Assembly (NCBI GenBank): GCA_028554795.2
Contig: CM068835.1
Location: 60,325,219-60,389,218 of the forward strand
Source of the DNA: Sinohyriopsis cumingii
Taxonomy: Eukaryota > Mollusca > Bivalvia > Unionida > Unionidae
Direction of reading: 5' to 3'
DNA: 64,000 bases
Shown here: one piece after another, positions 36,306-44,722 of the stretch
How the letters are laid out: each line of letters starts with the position of its first letter
Position numbering within the stretch: position 1 is the first letter of the stretch
The notes under the pieces: generated by a model
The model's database searches: none
Told to the model about the DNA's origin: nothing
What the model saw: only the letters and a program-made list of their open reading frames with translations
Position numbers and translations under genes: made by a program

Positions 36306-36665
36306 TTAGTTTCTAAGAATGCGATGTCCTCTGAGGATAGACTTTCTGTCGATAGGTCTGCTTCTTCGAAAAGAGAAGAAGAACTCTTTGGTGTCGATAC
36401 GACAATCGACAAAGCCTCTGTCAGCTTCAGGTTGCTGCTGTTGTTGTTGTTGTTGCTGCTGTTGCTGCTGTCTCTGAAGTCTGTACTTCTCCGTCCATTC
36501 TTCTTTCTCCCTGTTCATTTCTTCTCTGAAGAGCTCTTCTATCAGGTCTTCAGTGATTTTTAACATTCTCACATTCTCTATTTCTTCTGGCTTCGGTATC
36601 AGACTGTGTCTGACCCTATGCAAATTCACGTAGGCTTCGTTGAGTTTAGCTAGTTTGGAACACAT
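36306..36665 (-). CDS. Cassette C protein: poly-Q, 119 aa
   Basis: Residues 1-60 form a predicted helical domain (KLAKLNEAYVNLHRVRHSL; NVRMLKITEDLIEELFREE). A run of 13 Gln follows near residues 66-80, then an Arg/Phe-rich tail ending RGHRILRN. ATG at 36,665 is preferred over an upstream TTG. The N-terminal 55 residues are almost identical to the truncated element 2 copy at 60,555-60,740, which shows the domain is conserved. Function unknown. Confidence 0.7.
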   Translation of the reverse strand: MCSKLAKLNEAYVNLHRVRHSLIPKPEEIENVRMLKITEDLIEELFREEMNREKEEWTEKYRLQRQQQQQQQQQQQQQPEADRGFVDCRIDTKEFFFSFRRSRPIDRKSILRGHRILRN

Positions 36666-36717
36666 CTTCTTAGGAGGATGAGTCGACAATGGATGGTTAG
36701 ACTGGAAACAACCCCGG

Positions 36718-36758
36718 TTCTTAAAGTCAAGGCGCGGACGTGAAGGAAAACATCCCCC
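36718..36758 (-). promoter_or_regulatory. Cassette C promoter
   Basis: The conserved 27-bp element (36,732-36,758) abuts a TATA-like CTTTAAGAA on the minus strand (about 36,718-36,726), 55 nt above the ATG. Confidence 0.7.
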
Positions 36759-36871
36759 ACACGGTTTTCGAGCCGCAACGTTCAGTGAGTGTCATGCGAG
36801 GGATAGTAAGAAATGAAAGAGCATCAATCCAACATTCTTATAGCTAAACAAACCACAAAGGCATTTTTTTT

Positions 36872-37086
36872 CAAAACACAACATTTTTTATTCAAAAATC
36901 ACTTAACACTAAACAACAACTCTAACATTTTTAACAATAATCCAACATGATAACATCAAACAATTTTTTTCAAAACACAACATTTTTTATTCAAAAATCA
37001 CTTAACACTAAACAACAACTCTAACATTTTTAACAATAATCCAACATCATAACATCAAACAATTTTTTTTTCAAAACACAACATTT
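36872..37086. repeat. ~100-bp direct repeats with poly(A) signals
   Basis: 'caaaacacaacattttttattc' starts at 36,872 and 36,971; a third, truncated copy starts at 37,072. On the minus strand the first two contain AATAAA (36,887-36,892; 36,986-36,991), in position to end capsid-gene transcripts. The third copy abuts the protease-deletion breakpoint. Confidence 0.8.
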
Positions 37087-37089
37087 TTT

Positions 37090-37156
37090 CCACAGTCTCC
37101 TCACATTCCATCTTTAAAGTTTCTCCACTAGGTAAAGAGGGATAACAGTCTTCCAT
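37090..37156 (-). pseudogene. 5' stub of deleted zinc-protein gene
   Basis: Starting at ATG 37,156, about 22 codons (MEDCYPSLPSGETLK...) match the start of the element 2 gene at 62,153. The reading frame then enters repeat DNA. The rest of that gene and the whole protease gene that should follow are missing in element 1. Confidence 0.85.
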
Positions 37157-37161
37157 GGTTT

Positions 37162-38475
37162 CTAGTAATCTAGGATGACTTCTCTCAAACTGTTGATTTC
37201 TATGGTATTATCGAATTCTGCATACAGGATGACGTTCACCGTTTCATCAGGGTCTCGGTCTTTAAACTGAATTTCCACACGAATCTGGCCGGATTTTATA
37301 GGGTGGAAATGTCCCTCGTCGCTGCCTTGGTCTGGAGTGAAATCGAAAGCCCACAAAGCGTAGCCTCCTGCATAATCCTCGTACGTAATACCGTGACTGG
37401 TATTGGTTCCTAACTGTCCGGTGGCTTCGTACAGGGACAAGTACGATCTCAAGTAATTCTTCTTGGTAAAGTCAGGTTCGAAAGGTCGGGTACACAAGGT
37501 CTTGCCAACGCGACTGACTTCGATTTTGGACACGCCAAAGTGTTGAAAGTAGAAAGGATTTTTTTCGGCAGCTCCGTTGAAGGCTGTATTCTGGACGATA
37601 CCAACGATCAAACGTTTGGGTAACTGTCCTTGGAACAGATGATCTTCGATCATGGATCGCTGTCCCTTGGGAATGGTGAAGGTTTTCACTTCCACGCGTC
37701 GTATGGGAAACTTGCCAGTCGTTCTGCTCAACGTCTGACTGATGTCGTTTCCCACTTTAGGTAACACTTCCACACGGCGTACGTAGAGTCTGGCTTCTAG
37801 GATTTTGGTTTTGTAACCGTCACTATCAGCCATCAAATGGAAAGCGGCACTGCTACGATTCAGTCTCAGGCGGACATCCACCCCGTTCAGCAAATACTTT
37901 TCTTGCAACCACATGTCCAAATGCAAACGATCCATCAGTTCTAAACTTGTGTCGGCTCCCGTGATTCTCTTTCTTCGTTCTACAAATCCATCATTGTTGT
38001 CTTTCTTTTCATCAGTTTCCAATATTTCAAACTTGGTAGGTTCGTCAGCTTCCCATACCACACAGGCATTGAGATGAGTGTTCTTGGCATCTATTCCGTA
38101 CGTCAAGAGATTTTCCAGGTAGGCACGATAAGGGTAAGTATCCATGCTGCTACTGACCAGTTTGTTATTCAAGGACAAGTCCACTCCACTGAACAAGGAA
38201 TGCATGAAATTGTTGACGGGAGCTACTGCTTCATCGTCTATAGCACCTCCAGTCTTATCTAGAATTTTGACTTTCAGGTACAAGTAACTGCTATTCAGAT
38301 CGATGTAATCTTCGGGCTGTCCTTTGATTTCAAACTCGATGGGAGCGGAATCGGTCAGTGAGGAAACGGGGTGAAATTCCACCCACTGGGATTCTTGCAT
38401 CGTCATCATCGTGGGGGGCATGGCAAACAGATCCAGTTCCGTCTTGGAACAAGCGCAAGATTCTCGGTGCATCAT
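37162..38475 (-). CDS. Major capsid protein (double jelly-roll)
   Basis: The 437-residue product begins MMHRESCACSKTELDLF and carries SSLTDSAPIEFEIKGQPEDY and IDLNSSYLYLKVKI, hallmarks of the Maverick/Polinton major capsid protein. That family folds as two jelly rolls and forms hexon-like trimers in an icosahedral shell. ATG at 38,475 lies just after the pX-like gene stop, so the genes are nearly contiguous. The frame is intact. Compared with the element 2 copy, most change is around residues 135-185, which probably form surface loops. AATAAA signals follow near 36,990. Confidence 0.92.
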   Translation of the reverse strand: MMHRESCACSKTELDLFAMPPTMMTMQESQWVEFHPVSSLTDSAPIEFEIKGQPEDYIDLNSSYLYLKVKILDKTGGAIDDEAVAPVNNFMHSLFSGVDLSLNNKLVSSSMDTYPYRAYLENLLTYGIDAKNTHLNACVVWEADEPTKFEILETDEKKDNNDGFVERRKRITGADTSLELMDRLHLDMWLQEKYLLNGVDVRLRLNRSSAAFHLMADSDGYKTKILEARLYVRRVEVLPKVGNDISQTLSRTTGKFPIRRVEVKTFTIPKGQRSMIEDHLFQGQLPKRLIVGIVQNTAFNGAAEKNPFYFQHFGVSKIEVSRVGKTLCTRPFEPDFTKKNYLRSYLSLYEATGQLGTNTSHGITYEDYAGGYALWAFDFTPDQGSDEGHFHPIKSGQIRVEIQFKDRDPDETVNVILYAEFDNTIEINSLREVILDY

Positions 38476-38492
38476 TTTTTTTGTCTCTTTTC

Positions 38493-38909
38493 TCAATAAT
38501 CGAAAACGTCTAAGTCTCGAACGGTTCTTCTTTTCTTGGCCTTTCTCGCTTGAAGTCTGGTGAAAGGGTGTTTTCTTCGTCGTCTCTTTCTGCCTTGTCC
38601 TTGCTGAATGCCTGACTCGGTAGCGCGCAGGGCATTTATAGGTGTTTCTCGTTGGCCTAAAATGTCTTTGCCCGTTTGCAGCAAGACATTTTTGCCTGCC
38701 CTCATGAAGGCTTCTTTAGGGTTTTGTTTGTCGATGATGACATTTTGGAGAAATTCTTTGCCTTGCGTCAGTGCCGCATCTTTCAAGGCGTGCAATCCGC
38801 GTGTCACCATCGGTTTCAACACCGGGGCCACCGAACGAAAGGCCGATTTTAACATATCTCCTAAGCCGTGTCCTCGCTGTCGAGCAACCCCTCGGTACAC
38901 TGGATACAT
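38493..38909 (-). CDS. pX-like basic virion protein, 138 aa
   Basis: The N-terminus has RGHGLGDMLKSAFRSVAPVL, then an amphipathic helix region, and a very basic C-terminus (GRKRRRRKHPF; ARKAKKRRTVRDLD). Adenovirus and adintovirus core/cement proteins share the G-x-G-(L/I)-G-D start and basic tail, and GHGLG resembles adenain-type cleavage contexts. A role in binding virion DNA or linking it to the capsid is inferred. The start ATG lies 4 nt after the penton stop codon. Confidence 0.7.
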   Translation of the reverse strand: MYPVYRGVARQRGHGLGDMLKSAFRSVAPVLKPMVTRGLHALKDAALTQGKEFLQNVIIDKQNPKEAFMRAGKNVLLQTGKDILGQRETPINALRATESGIQQGQGRKRRRRKHPFTRLQARKAKKRRTVRDLDVFDY

Positions 38910-38912
38910 GAC

Positions 38913-39835
38913 TTACGAATCGTGAGAAAACCGTTTTCGAAAATGGAGTTTCACCGTGACTTTTCCTTTGGTGAATGGAATATTTTGTCCCAAATCTCCT
39001 TTTATAGCAATGTTGACCGTGTCCAAATACGACTTACTGACAGGCAAATAGTGAGGATGGACAAATTCGCGGTGGACGTGGTAAGTGTTTCCACCTTCCT
39101 CGTCAGTGTTCGTGGCAGAATCCACTTTGAAAGGAATGACACGCAGTAACGGTACGGAGGTGTGTCCCACCACGTTATACTCCACCACATCGGAGTACAC
39201 AAACATCAAATTCAGTCCTTGGTTCAGTTCTACCGGGGCACGAAAAACTTGCTAAAAGACTCGTTGTCGTAAACGATGGGTAATTCGCTTTTCTTCATCA
39301 TGCTCATTCTCAGGTTCATGTCTCCGCCCAACATGTCATACAATTCAGGACAAAATAAAATGGACAGGATTTTACTCCGTTCAAATTTCATTAAGAAGCG
39401 ACGAGCTGTTTTGTGGTACTCCATGGTGACACTTTTGTTAACATCCTCCAAAGCTTTCAGAAACACGGCATTAAACCTGGAGGTTATGGTGCTGACCAAA
39501 TGTTGACCACTAAAATAATAGCCTGGGGAAATGAACAAGTGATAGGTGGTGTACTTTTGTGTACGGGTTTTCTTGTCATATTTGACATTGCTATCCATCC
39601 ACTGTTGCAATTGTTCGTCATGAACTTCCACATCAAAAAAATTTTGATTGGGAAGGACATTGAGGACTTGGGTCGGGTGAATCATTTCTACTAAAGCCAC
39701 TTCCCAATGGGCTTCGTGATCTTAGGGGATGGCTTGAGGTAATTTGGCCGTGTAACAGCACAACGTGTTCTTGGGAAACACCTCCATGGAACTGTCACTG
39801 AGTAAGGTTAAGTAAAACTGGTTTTGGTGACTCAT
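38913..39835 (-). pseudogene. Penton-like minor capsid protein, broken
   Basis: It reads from ATG 39,835 (MSHQNQFYLTLLSDSSMEVF) to 38,913 (VKLHFRKRFSHDS), about 307 residues in all. An in-frame TAA near 39,723-39,725 and a one-base frame change near 39,237 interrupt it. The middle segment (ALVEMIHPTQVLNVLP... QKYTTYHLFISPGYYFSGQH) matches the style of the Polinton single-jelly-roll protein that fills capsid vertices. The start overlaps the TM gene stop as ATGA. As sequenced, it cannot give a full product. Confidence 0.8.
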
Positions 39836-40245
39836 AATTCCAGAGTTCTGTGGCTGTCCGAGGGGTTAGTGGACGTCAGAGGCGTGTCTCCGTCTAAAAT
39901 GGGGTTCTGGTTGTGATTGAAGTGGTGACTGGCACTGGCACTGGACACAAGGTTCCCGTGGTTCCCGTTTGAGGTGAATTTCAGGGAGGGATTAGGAAGC
40001 AGGTAACCGATGCAACTGCTCAATAAAATGGTCCACAATTGTTTGTCTCCTTGTTGCAAACTCAAATTGGCGATGGCTGCCCCGATGACACAATACACCA
40101 CGAATATTTGGCAGAAAAAGACGACTTGCGTTTTAGGCACACGTTCTCCACACCACACCCACAAGGGTTGTTTTTGTAAATCTTGCACAGAAGAACTAGG
40201 GGAAGGAGGAGTGGTCGACGTAGCTGCGTCTGTGTGAAAAGGCAT
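39832..40245 (-). CDS. Conserved Polinton membrane protein, 137 aa
   Basis: Two hydrophobic segments are visible: about residues 43-62 (VFFCQIFVVYCVIGAAIANL) and 71-86 (QLWTILLSSCIGYLLPNPSL). The D-K-x-L-W...S-x-x-G-Y-L-L-P-N-P block is a recurrent signature in Polinton proteins of unknown function. The N-terminus is Ser/Thr/Pro-rich. ATG 40,245 is the only Met before the membrane region. The stop overlaps the penton start. A role in the virion or host membranes is inferred. Confidence 0.75.
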   Translation of the reverse strand: MPFHTDAATSTTPPSPSSSVQDLQKQPLWVWCGERVPKTQVVFFCQIFVVYCVIGAAIANLSLQQGDKQLWTILLSSCIGYLLPNPSLKFTSNGNHGNLVSSASASHHFNHNQNPILDGDTPLTSTNPSDSHRTLEL

Positions 40246-40250
40246 GATGA

Positions 40251-41360
40251 TCACTTCTTTTTATAGTCGATGACTTGCGAAGCGTCGATCCAAGAATCAA
40301 AACTGGGTGGATATCCTTTCCAACGTACTTTGACTTCTTTGACACGTCGTTTGCCCACTTTACGGGTTCTGCGTTCGAGAATGCTTTCGATGTCGTACAG
40401 GTCGTCTTCTTTTTTGGTGACACGTTGTAACTCGGGCAAATAAAACGTTCCTTTGAGCACTTCTCCGTTCATGTCTTCCAATTTATAGACGGCAGGATGA
40501 CGGCCATGCACTCGTCCAGTGACGCGAAACAATTCGGTCGTCCAGTTAGGTAAGTAACCTTTGTCAAAAGTGCGTTTGGTTTTGCCAATGCGCACCCAAT
40601 CTCATACGGCCAACTCTCCACTTTTCTTGGGGACAGCCCTCGTCGGGGACGTACCAAACAGGCGCTCAAACACCAACACTTCGTTGTCGGGAGTCACGTC
40701 TTGCGGGGCACGTCCAATGCTTCGATGGTAAGATTGGTTGTACGCTTGCACCAGGTGCGGTAAGATGTCGATGTACTTCAGAGTGTGGTGATACGTAAAA
40801 TATTTCCACATGCGTTCTTTCAAAGTGCGTTGAAAACGTTCCACGATGTTGGCTTTGGTTTCGGGATTCTCGGTGGTAAAAAAATGAATGTCACGTTTCT
40901 TTAATTCTTTTTGGAAAGCTTGGTTCAGAAATTCGGTGCCTTTGTCCGTTTGCCATCGAAGAGGGTGACGACCGCTTTGTTTCAGCACTCGTTGCAGGGC
41001 TCGCACTAACTCGCTGCTCGATTTGGAAGTCACGGGTACGACACATGCAAATTTGGAAAAGACGTCGATGACACAAAACAAATATTTGTAGCCACGATTG
41101 TAGCTGGCCAAATGAGAGACATCGGCTAAATCGGCTTGCCATTGATGATCGATGCCTTCCACTCGGGTGCGACTTCTGGCAAACTTGCGTCGAATGGGTT
41201 TGTGTAAAGTGTAGGTAGCTTGTTCTTGTAACCATCGTTGCACTTGAGGTAAACGGAGACTTTTCAATCGAGTTTTGGCAGCACGATACAATTTTTGAAC
41301 TCCTGCGTAACCTGCAGGATGCGAGGGATCGTAGTAAATGCTGGCTAAGACTTTTTCCAT
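40251..41360 (-). pseudogene. Chromodomain DDE integrase, one nonsense codon
   Basis: The retroviral-type integrase core has Asp in WQADLADVSHL, Asp in TDKGTEFLNQAF and Glu in NIVERFQRTLKE, the D,D-35-E triad that cuts and joins DNA ends. After a TGA at 40,602-40,604 the same frame continues into an SH3-like and chromodomain region (DDLYDIESILERR...VRWKGYPPSFDSWI), which usually binds modified histone tails and steers insertion. ATG 41,360 (MEKVLASIYYD) is the likely start, slightly inside the preceding ORF. Without readthrough, the chromodomain is lost. Confidence 0.9.
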
Positions 41361-41380
41361 TTTTTGTGTTGGTTGGTGTG

Positions 41381-42013
41381 TTAATAAGGCACCCACTCTT
41401 GGAGGATGCTACTCTTTTTCTCTTGGGGTATTTTCTTGGATTGCAATGCTTTGCGTGTGCGACCGGCAATAGGTGTTGAAGAGGAGGAGGATGTCTGAGC
41501 GGGGGATATCGGTTCTTGTTTCACTTCTGTCTTCACTTCTGTCTTCACTTTCTTTTTCTCTTGTGATGAAGAAGGGGTGGTCATCATCTTTTTAATCCAT
41601 CCAATTCTGGAGGTAGGTGATGTTGTTAACTTGCGTACTTTTTCTGGTGGAGTTTGAAACCCTTCTTCTTCTTCTTTTCCTTTTTCTGTCTTGGTCACTG
41701 GTACTGGTACTGGTACTGGTGATGGTGCTGGACTTTTCATCAAGGTCTTAAAATCTTTCAGAGTGGGTAGAGCTGTTTCGTCTAAAGCTTTCTGGTGAAA
41801 GAGTTGCAGTCGTTGCAAGAGTTGACCGTACTTTTGCGATTTTTCTGTTTCGGACAAATCTTGGCGATCCATCAAGGATTGCAGTTCGTGTTGTAACTGG
41901 GACATCTCGCTCAAATGGGGATTGGGAGGTAAATGCGGGGTGTGTTGTTCTTGCCACCGATGGTATTCCATCCATCGTTTGTAAGGCACTAAAGCTAGTT
42001 TTCGTCCTTCCAT
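41381..42013 (-). CDS. Conserved Polinton protein of unknown function, 210 aa
   Basis: The N-terminal 90 residues look helical (LALVPYKRWMEYHRWQEQ; MSQLQHELQSLMDRQDLSET; EKSQKYGQLLQRLQLF). A (PV)-repeat linker and a Lys/Ser/Thr-rich tail follow. Proteins with the L-x-x-x-M-x-x-x-L....Y-x-x-L-L-x-R pattern occur beside the integrase in other Polintons; their function is not known. Its promoter TATA-like box overlaps the preceding gene's stop codon. ATG 42,013 follows that box by about 44 nt. Confidence 0.7.
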   Translation of the reverse strand: MEGRKLALVPYKRWMEYHRWQEQHTPHLPPNPHLSEMSQLQHELQSLMDRQDLSETEKSQKYGQLLQRLQLFHQKALDETALPTLKDFKTLMKSPAPSPVPVPVPVTKTEKGKEEEEGFQTPPEKVRKLTTSPTSRIGWIKKMMTTPSSSQEKKKVKTEVKTEVKQEPISPAQTSSSSSTPIAGRTRKALQSKKIPQEKKSSILQEWVPY

Positions 42014-42056
42014 GGGGTTGTCAGCGGTCGATTCTGAGATCTTGGAACTTCCGAGG

Positions 42057-42066
42057 CCTTTTTATC
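42057..42066 (-). promoter_or_regulatory. TATA-like box overlapping a stop codon
   Basis: GATAAAAAGG on the minus strand includes the TAA stop of the 42,448 gene (42,062-42,064). It lies 44-53 nt before the 42,013 ATG. Confidence 0.6.
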
Positions 42067-42448
42067 TTGCTCCCACCAGTCCTCCCAACATGGTTCCCAA
42101 GACTCCTTTCAGTATGGGGCCTAACAAGAGAGGTAAAATACCTCCACGTTGCACTAACATCTTCTTTTTTTGACGAATGGGAATTTTCTTTTGAACCATT
42201 TGGCGAAGAACGTGACGATGTTTTCCTAAGCATTGTTTCTGGTGTTTGGACAAAGGGATCGTGCCTTTCAAAACGTTCAAACAACATTCGCACACGGTAT
42301 CGATGACCTCTTTGGAGGCTGTTTGAATGAGTTTTTTTCGTAGGGGTGGAGAAGCTTTGGACAGGACAGATAACATGTCCCCATGTTTGGCTAAACGTGG
42401 TGGCAGTCCTTTCCTTTTCTTTCCTTGGGGTTTTCTGGAGGGTGACAT
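42062..42448 (-). CDS. Small basic protein with Gly-rich hydrophobic tail, 128 aa
   Basis: It has a Lys/Arg-rich N-terminus, a helical middle (IDTVCECCLNVLKGTIPLSK) and the block KKKMLVQRGGILPLLLGPIL followed by a Gly-rich hydrophobic end. The (L/V)-L-K-G-x-I-P-L....L-V-Q-R-G-G-(F/I)-L-P pattern is widespread in Polintons and adintoviruses. The tail could insert into membranes, as virion lytic proteins do; this is inference. ATG 42,448 lies about 53 nt after a TATA box. Confidence 0.75.
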   Translation of the reverse strand: MSPSRKPQGKKRKGLPPRLAKHGDMLSVLSKASPPLRKKLIQTASKEVIDTVCECCLNVLKGTIPLSKHQKQCLGKHRHVLRQMVQKKIPIRQKKKMLVQRGGILPLLLGPILKGVLGTMLGGLVGAR

Positions 42449-42500
42449 CTTTGACTCTTCAGGAGCACCAAAAAACACTGATACCCGACTTGGTCACAGG

Positions 42501-42511
42501 CCTTTTTTATA
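42501..42511 (-). promoter_or_regulatory. TATA box overlapping a stop codon
   Basis: TATAAAAAAGG on the minus strand contains the TAA stop (42,507-42,509) of the 43,427 gene and serves the 42,448 gene. Confidence 0.7.
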
Positions 42512-43427
42512 CTGGAACGCGTCGCCACTGATTGTCTTTACGTCGTATCAGTTTGAGGACAGGCATGACACGTCGTGCAGGGGTACGTAACGGACTAAAT
42601 CGAGCCAGTTCTTGCTTGGACAAATCCAGTAAACTTTGTAACATGCCCGATCTTTCTTGAACTTTGATTTTGGGAGAAGGTACTTTGTGAGCAGCAGCCA
42701 CTGCCACTAAATTGGAAGGTCCTGCCACTGGGGAAGTTCTTTTGGGGGTCATCAACGGAGAAGTTCTTGGTGTGATCAACGTCTCCAAGTACTCTTCAGT
42801 TCTGGGTGTCATTAACGGAGAAGTGGACAAACGTGAAGCTGCCGGAGACGCAGTCACCGCCGTGGCAGGTCGTGGTTTGCGAGTGTAAGGTTGCGTCCTG
42901 GCCGAAGTGCCTCTCTTGTGACTAGTTTTCTGTGAACTTTTCTTTTTCTGGGGACTTCTTTTCTTTTTCCGCGGTGGTGGTGGTGTCTGGTCAGAGGAGG
43001 GTCCTGCCACTGGAGAAGTTCTCCTTGGGGACCTGGTCTTTTTCTTCTTGGGGCTTCGTTGGACTTTTGTCTTGGGGATAACTTTGGGGGCATTAGGATC
43101 CCATCTTAAGAGTGAGCGAATGATGACCCCTCCTAGAGTACCGCTCCCTCCAGGTTTCAAAATGATTTGTTTTTTGGTTTGAGTGTCGATGCGGGGATCG
43201 GCCAGTTGGACCAAAGCGACTTTGTTTCGATCGAAAAAGCGTTTGGTTTGATGAGGAATCTGAATGATTCCTTGGAGTAATTGACGTGCCGTCACCGTGA
43301 ACCATCGTAAGACTTCTTTGAGACTAGCTTCTAAGACACGAGCTCGTGTTTGTGGATCTTTTTCTCGACTGATGCCATACAAGGCACGAATCAATTTGAC
43401 GGGAAGATGCGACTGAAGGGACGTCAT
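42507..43427 (-). CDS. Basic Ser/Pro-rich protein, 306 aa
   Basis: Residues 1-110 are a conserved-looking domain (LIRALYGISREKDPQTR...RQLLQGIIQIPHQTKRFFDR...IILKPGGSGTLGGV). Its layout parallels the neighbouring 42,448 protein (LLxGxI...KK...L..GG). The rest is a Lys/Arg/Ser/Pro-rich, probably disordered DNA-binding tail with internal repeats (RTSPVAGPS twice; SPLMTP twice). The two genes may be a duplicated pair. A TATAAAAA box is at 43,468-43,475. Likely a virion or core protein; not established. Confidence 0.65.
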   Translation of the reverse strand: MTSLQSHLPVKLIRALYGISREKDPQTRARVLEASLKEVLRWFTVTARQLLQGIIQIPHQTKRFFDRNKVALVQLADPRIDTQTKKQIILKPGGSGTLGGVIIRSLLRWDPNAPKVIPKTKVQRSPKKKKTRSPRRTSPVAGPSSDQTPPPPRKKKRSPQKKKSSQKTSHKRGTSARTQPYTRKPRPATAVTASPAASRLSTSPLMTPRTEEYLETLITPRTSPLMTPKRTSPVAGPSNLVAVAAAHKVPSPKIKVQERSGMLQSLLDLSKQELARFSPLRTPARRVMPVLKLIRRKDNQWRRVPV

Positions 43428-43467
43428 GTTCGCACTGAGAGTGAGACAGACGAAAAAGGGTCTGAGG

Positions 43468-43475
43468 TTTTTATA
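43468..43475 (-). promoter_or_regulatory. TATA box for the 43,427 gene
   Basis: TATAAAAA on the minus strand, 41-48 nt upstream of the ATG. Confidence 0.7.
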
Positions 43476-43482
43476 GATTTTT

Positions 43483-44226
43483 TTATGGGGAGTGAAATGA
43501 AGTCGAGGACGGAGACGTGTACAGGACAGGCCCTCCGTCTTGGCACCAGTGGTGAAACAAGTGGGTACGAAATCGCAAATCCTCGGGAGTCGTAGGTTTC
43601 AAATCGACGAGTAAATAGGCGTGTGGAGTTTGAGTGGCATCGTCGTACGCCTGAGTCAGCCAAGGCGTTCCTAACTGTTTGGCTAAGACTTGCACTTGCG
43701 ATTTATCTCGAGGGCTTTTAAACAAGACCACGTAATGCGCATTGAGACTGATGGTGCGATGGGCTTTACTTTCTTGAAACAAATTTTGGGTGATGTAAAC
43801 GACACTGGCATTACGGTGATGCCCTTTGCGCGTGAACCATTGTTTAATTTCTTCTTCGTCTTCTCCTAACATGTCGTCGAAAATGACCAAATGGGTTAGA
43901 CGGGAGTCAGAGACGATGCCATCGTCTTCTTTAGGAATGCCTTCCACAAACACGATGGAATCGCCTTGACTTTCTCGCAAGAGGCTGTACGCCGATTGCC
44001 ACTCTTTGTAACACCACACGATTCGTTGAGGGGGTCGATCGATCAAATGATGTTTATGTTCGATCAAACGTTTGACGAATTCGGTTTTGCCTGAACCGCT
44101 CTGTCCAGCAATGAGCATGTTAAAGGGATGGCGAAGATACAAAGCCTCCCAACTGGCACGATCTAAGTGTTCGTCGATGACTTTGACAGTAGAGGAAGAG
44201 GGAGCAGAGACAGCAGAGGTAGCCAT
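43483..44226 (-). CDS. Packaging ATPase (FtsK/HerA, A32-like), 247 aa
   Basis: Walker A GQSGSGKTEFVKRL lies near residues 43-56, Walker B HLVIFDDMLG near 123, and a sensor-like VVYITQNLFQ near 155. This is the DNA-packaging motor family shared by Polintons, virophages and large DNA viruses, which drives genome entry into the capsid with ATP. ATG 44,226 was chosen because TATATAAA (44,274-44,281) lies 48 nt upstream. The frame is intact. Confidence 0.93.
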   Translation of the reverse strand: MATSAVSAPSSSTVKVIDEHLDRASWEALYLRHPFNMLIAGQSGSGKTEFVKRLIEHKHHLIDRPPQRIVWCYKEWQSAYSLLRESQGDSIVFVEGIPKEDDGIVSDSRLTHLVIFDDMLGEDEEEIKQWFTRKGHHRNASVVYITQNLFQESKAHRTISLNAHYVVLFKSPRDKSQVQVLAKQLGTPWLTQAYDDATQTPHAYLLVDLKPTTPEDLRFRTHLFHHWCQDGGPVLYTSPSSTSFHSP

Positions 44227-44273
44227 GGTGTGAGAAATGTCACTTGTGACACGAAAAACAAACAAGACAAGAG

Positions 44274-44281
44274 TTTATATA
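44274..44281 (-). promoter_or_regulatory. TATA box for packaging ATPase
   Basis: TATATAAA on the minus strand about 48 nt before ATG 44,226. Confidence 0.75.
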
Positions 44282-44296
44282 CTTTTCAGAACACGT

Positions 44297-44302
44297 TTAT
44301 TG
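44297..44302 (-). terminator. AATAAA polyadenylation signal
   Basis: AATAAA on the minus strand, downstream of the polymerase and the small ORF at 44,440. It shows that replication genes use ordinary 3' ends, unlike the end cassettes. Confidence 0.65.
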
Positions 44303-44439
44303 AATGTTTTTTTCAAACATCAATACGAAAGGCAAAAATACATAAAAGCCAAAGGCTTAAGTACAAGAATAAAAGGCACATGATAACCATCAACGTGGAA
44401 TAAACACAAGTGTCTGTACAACATGTTTTGGGTAAAGTT

Positions 44440-44718
44440 CTAACCAGTTCTATAGTAGGGTAAGGTCACACAAGTGTCCTCCCGAAAGGGTCTTTCAGGC
44501 CTGTCCACGACAGTCCTGTCCTGGGTGACGGGTTCTTCTGGCACCGTCACTAACACAGGTTGAAAAGTAACTTTTTTCCTTGAATAACTCTCGTGCATAC
44601 TGGGCCACCCCTTGTGTCCAAGCCTCAAAACCCTGGTCTCGGTGATGTCCAACATTTGACTCCTAACCAATCTGGTTTCTTCTTCGTCAACGACATGGTA
44701 AGTTACTTCAATGAACAA
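44440..44718 (-). CDS. Possible small protein, unrecognised
   Basis: An open frame of up to 92 codons contains VLVTVPEEPVTQDRTVVDRP and ends VTLPYYRTG. No ATG lies at its start (first in-frame ATG near 44,657), although a strong TATA box sits upstream. No family is recognised. It could be a genuine gene with a non-standard start, or a shorter ORF. Confidence 0.35.
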   Translation of the reverse strand: MFIEVTYHVVDEEETRLVRSQMLDITETRVLRLGHKGWPSMHESYSRKKVTFQPVLVTVPEEPVTQDRTVVDRPERPFREDTCVTLPYYRTG

Positions 44719-44722
44719 TGAA

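Noticed and set aside
36306..36689. An upstream TTG start for cassette C
   Set aside because: A clear ATG at 36,665 is conserved in element 2 and is correctly spaced from the TATA-like box.
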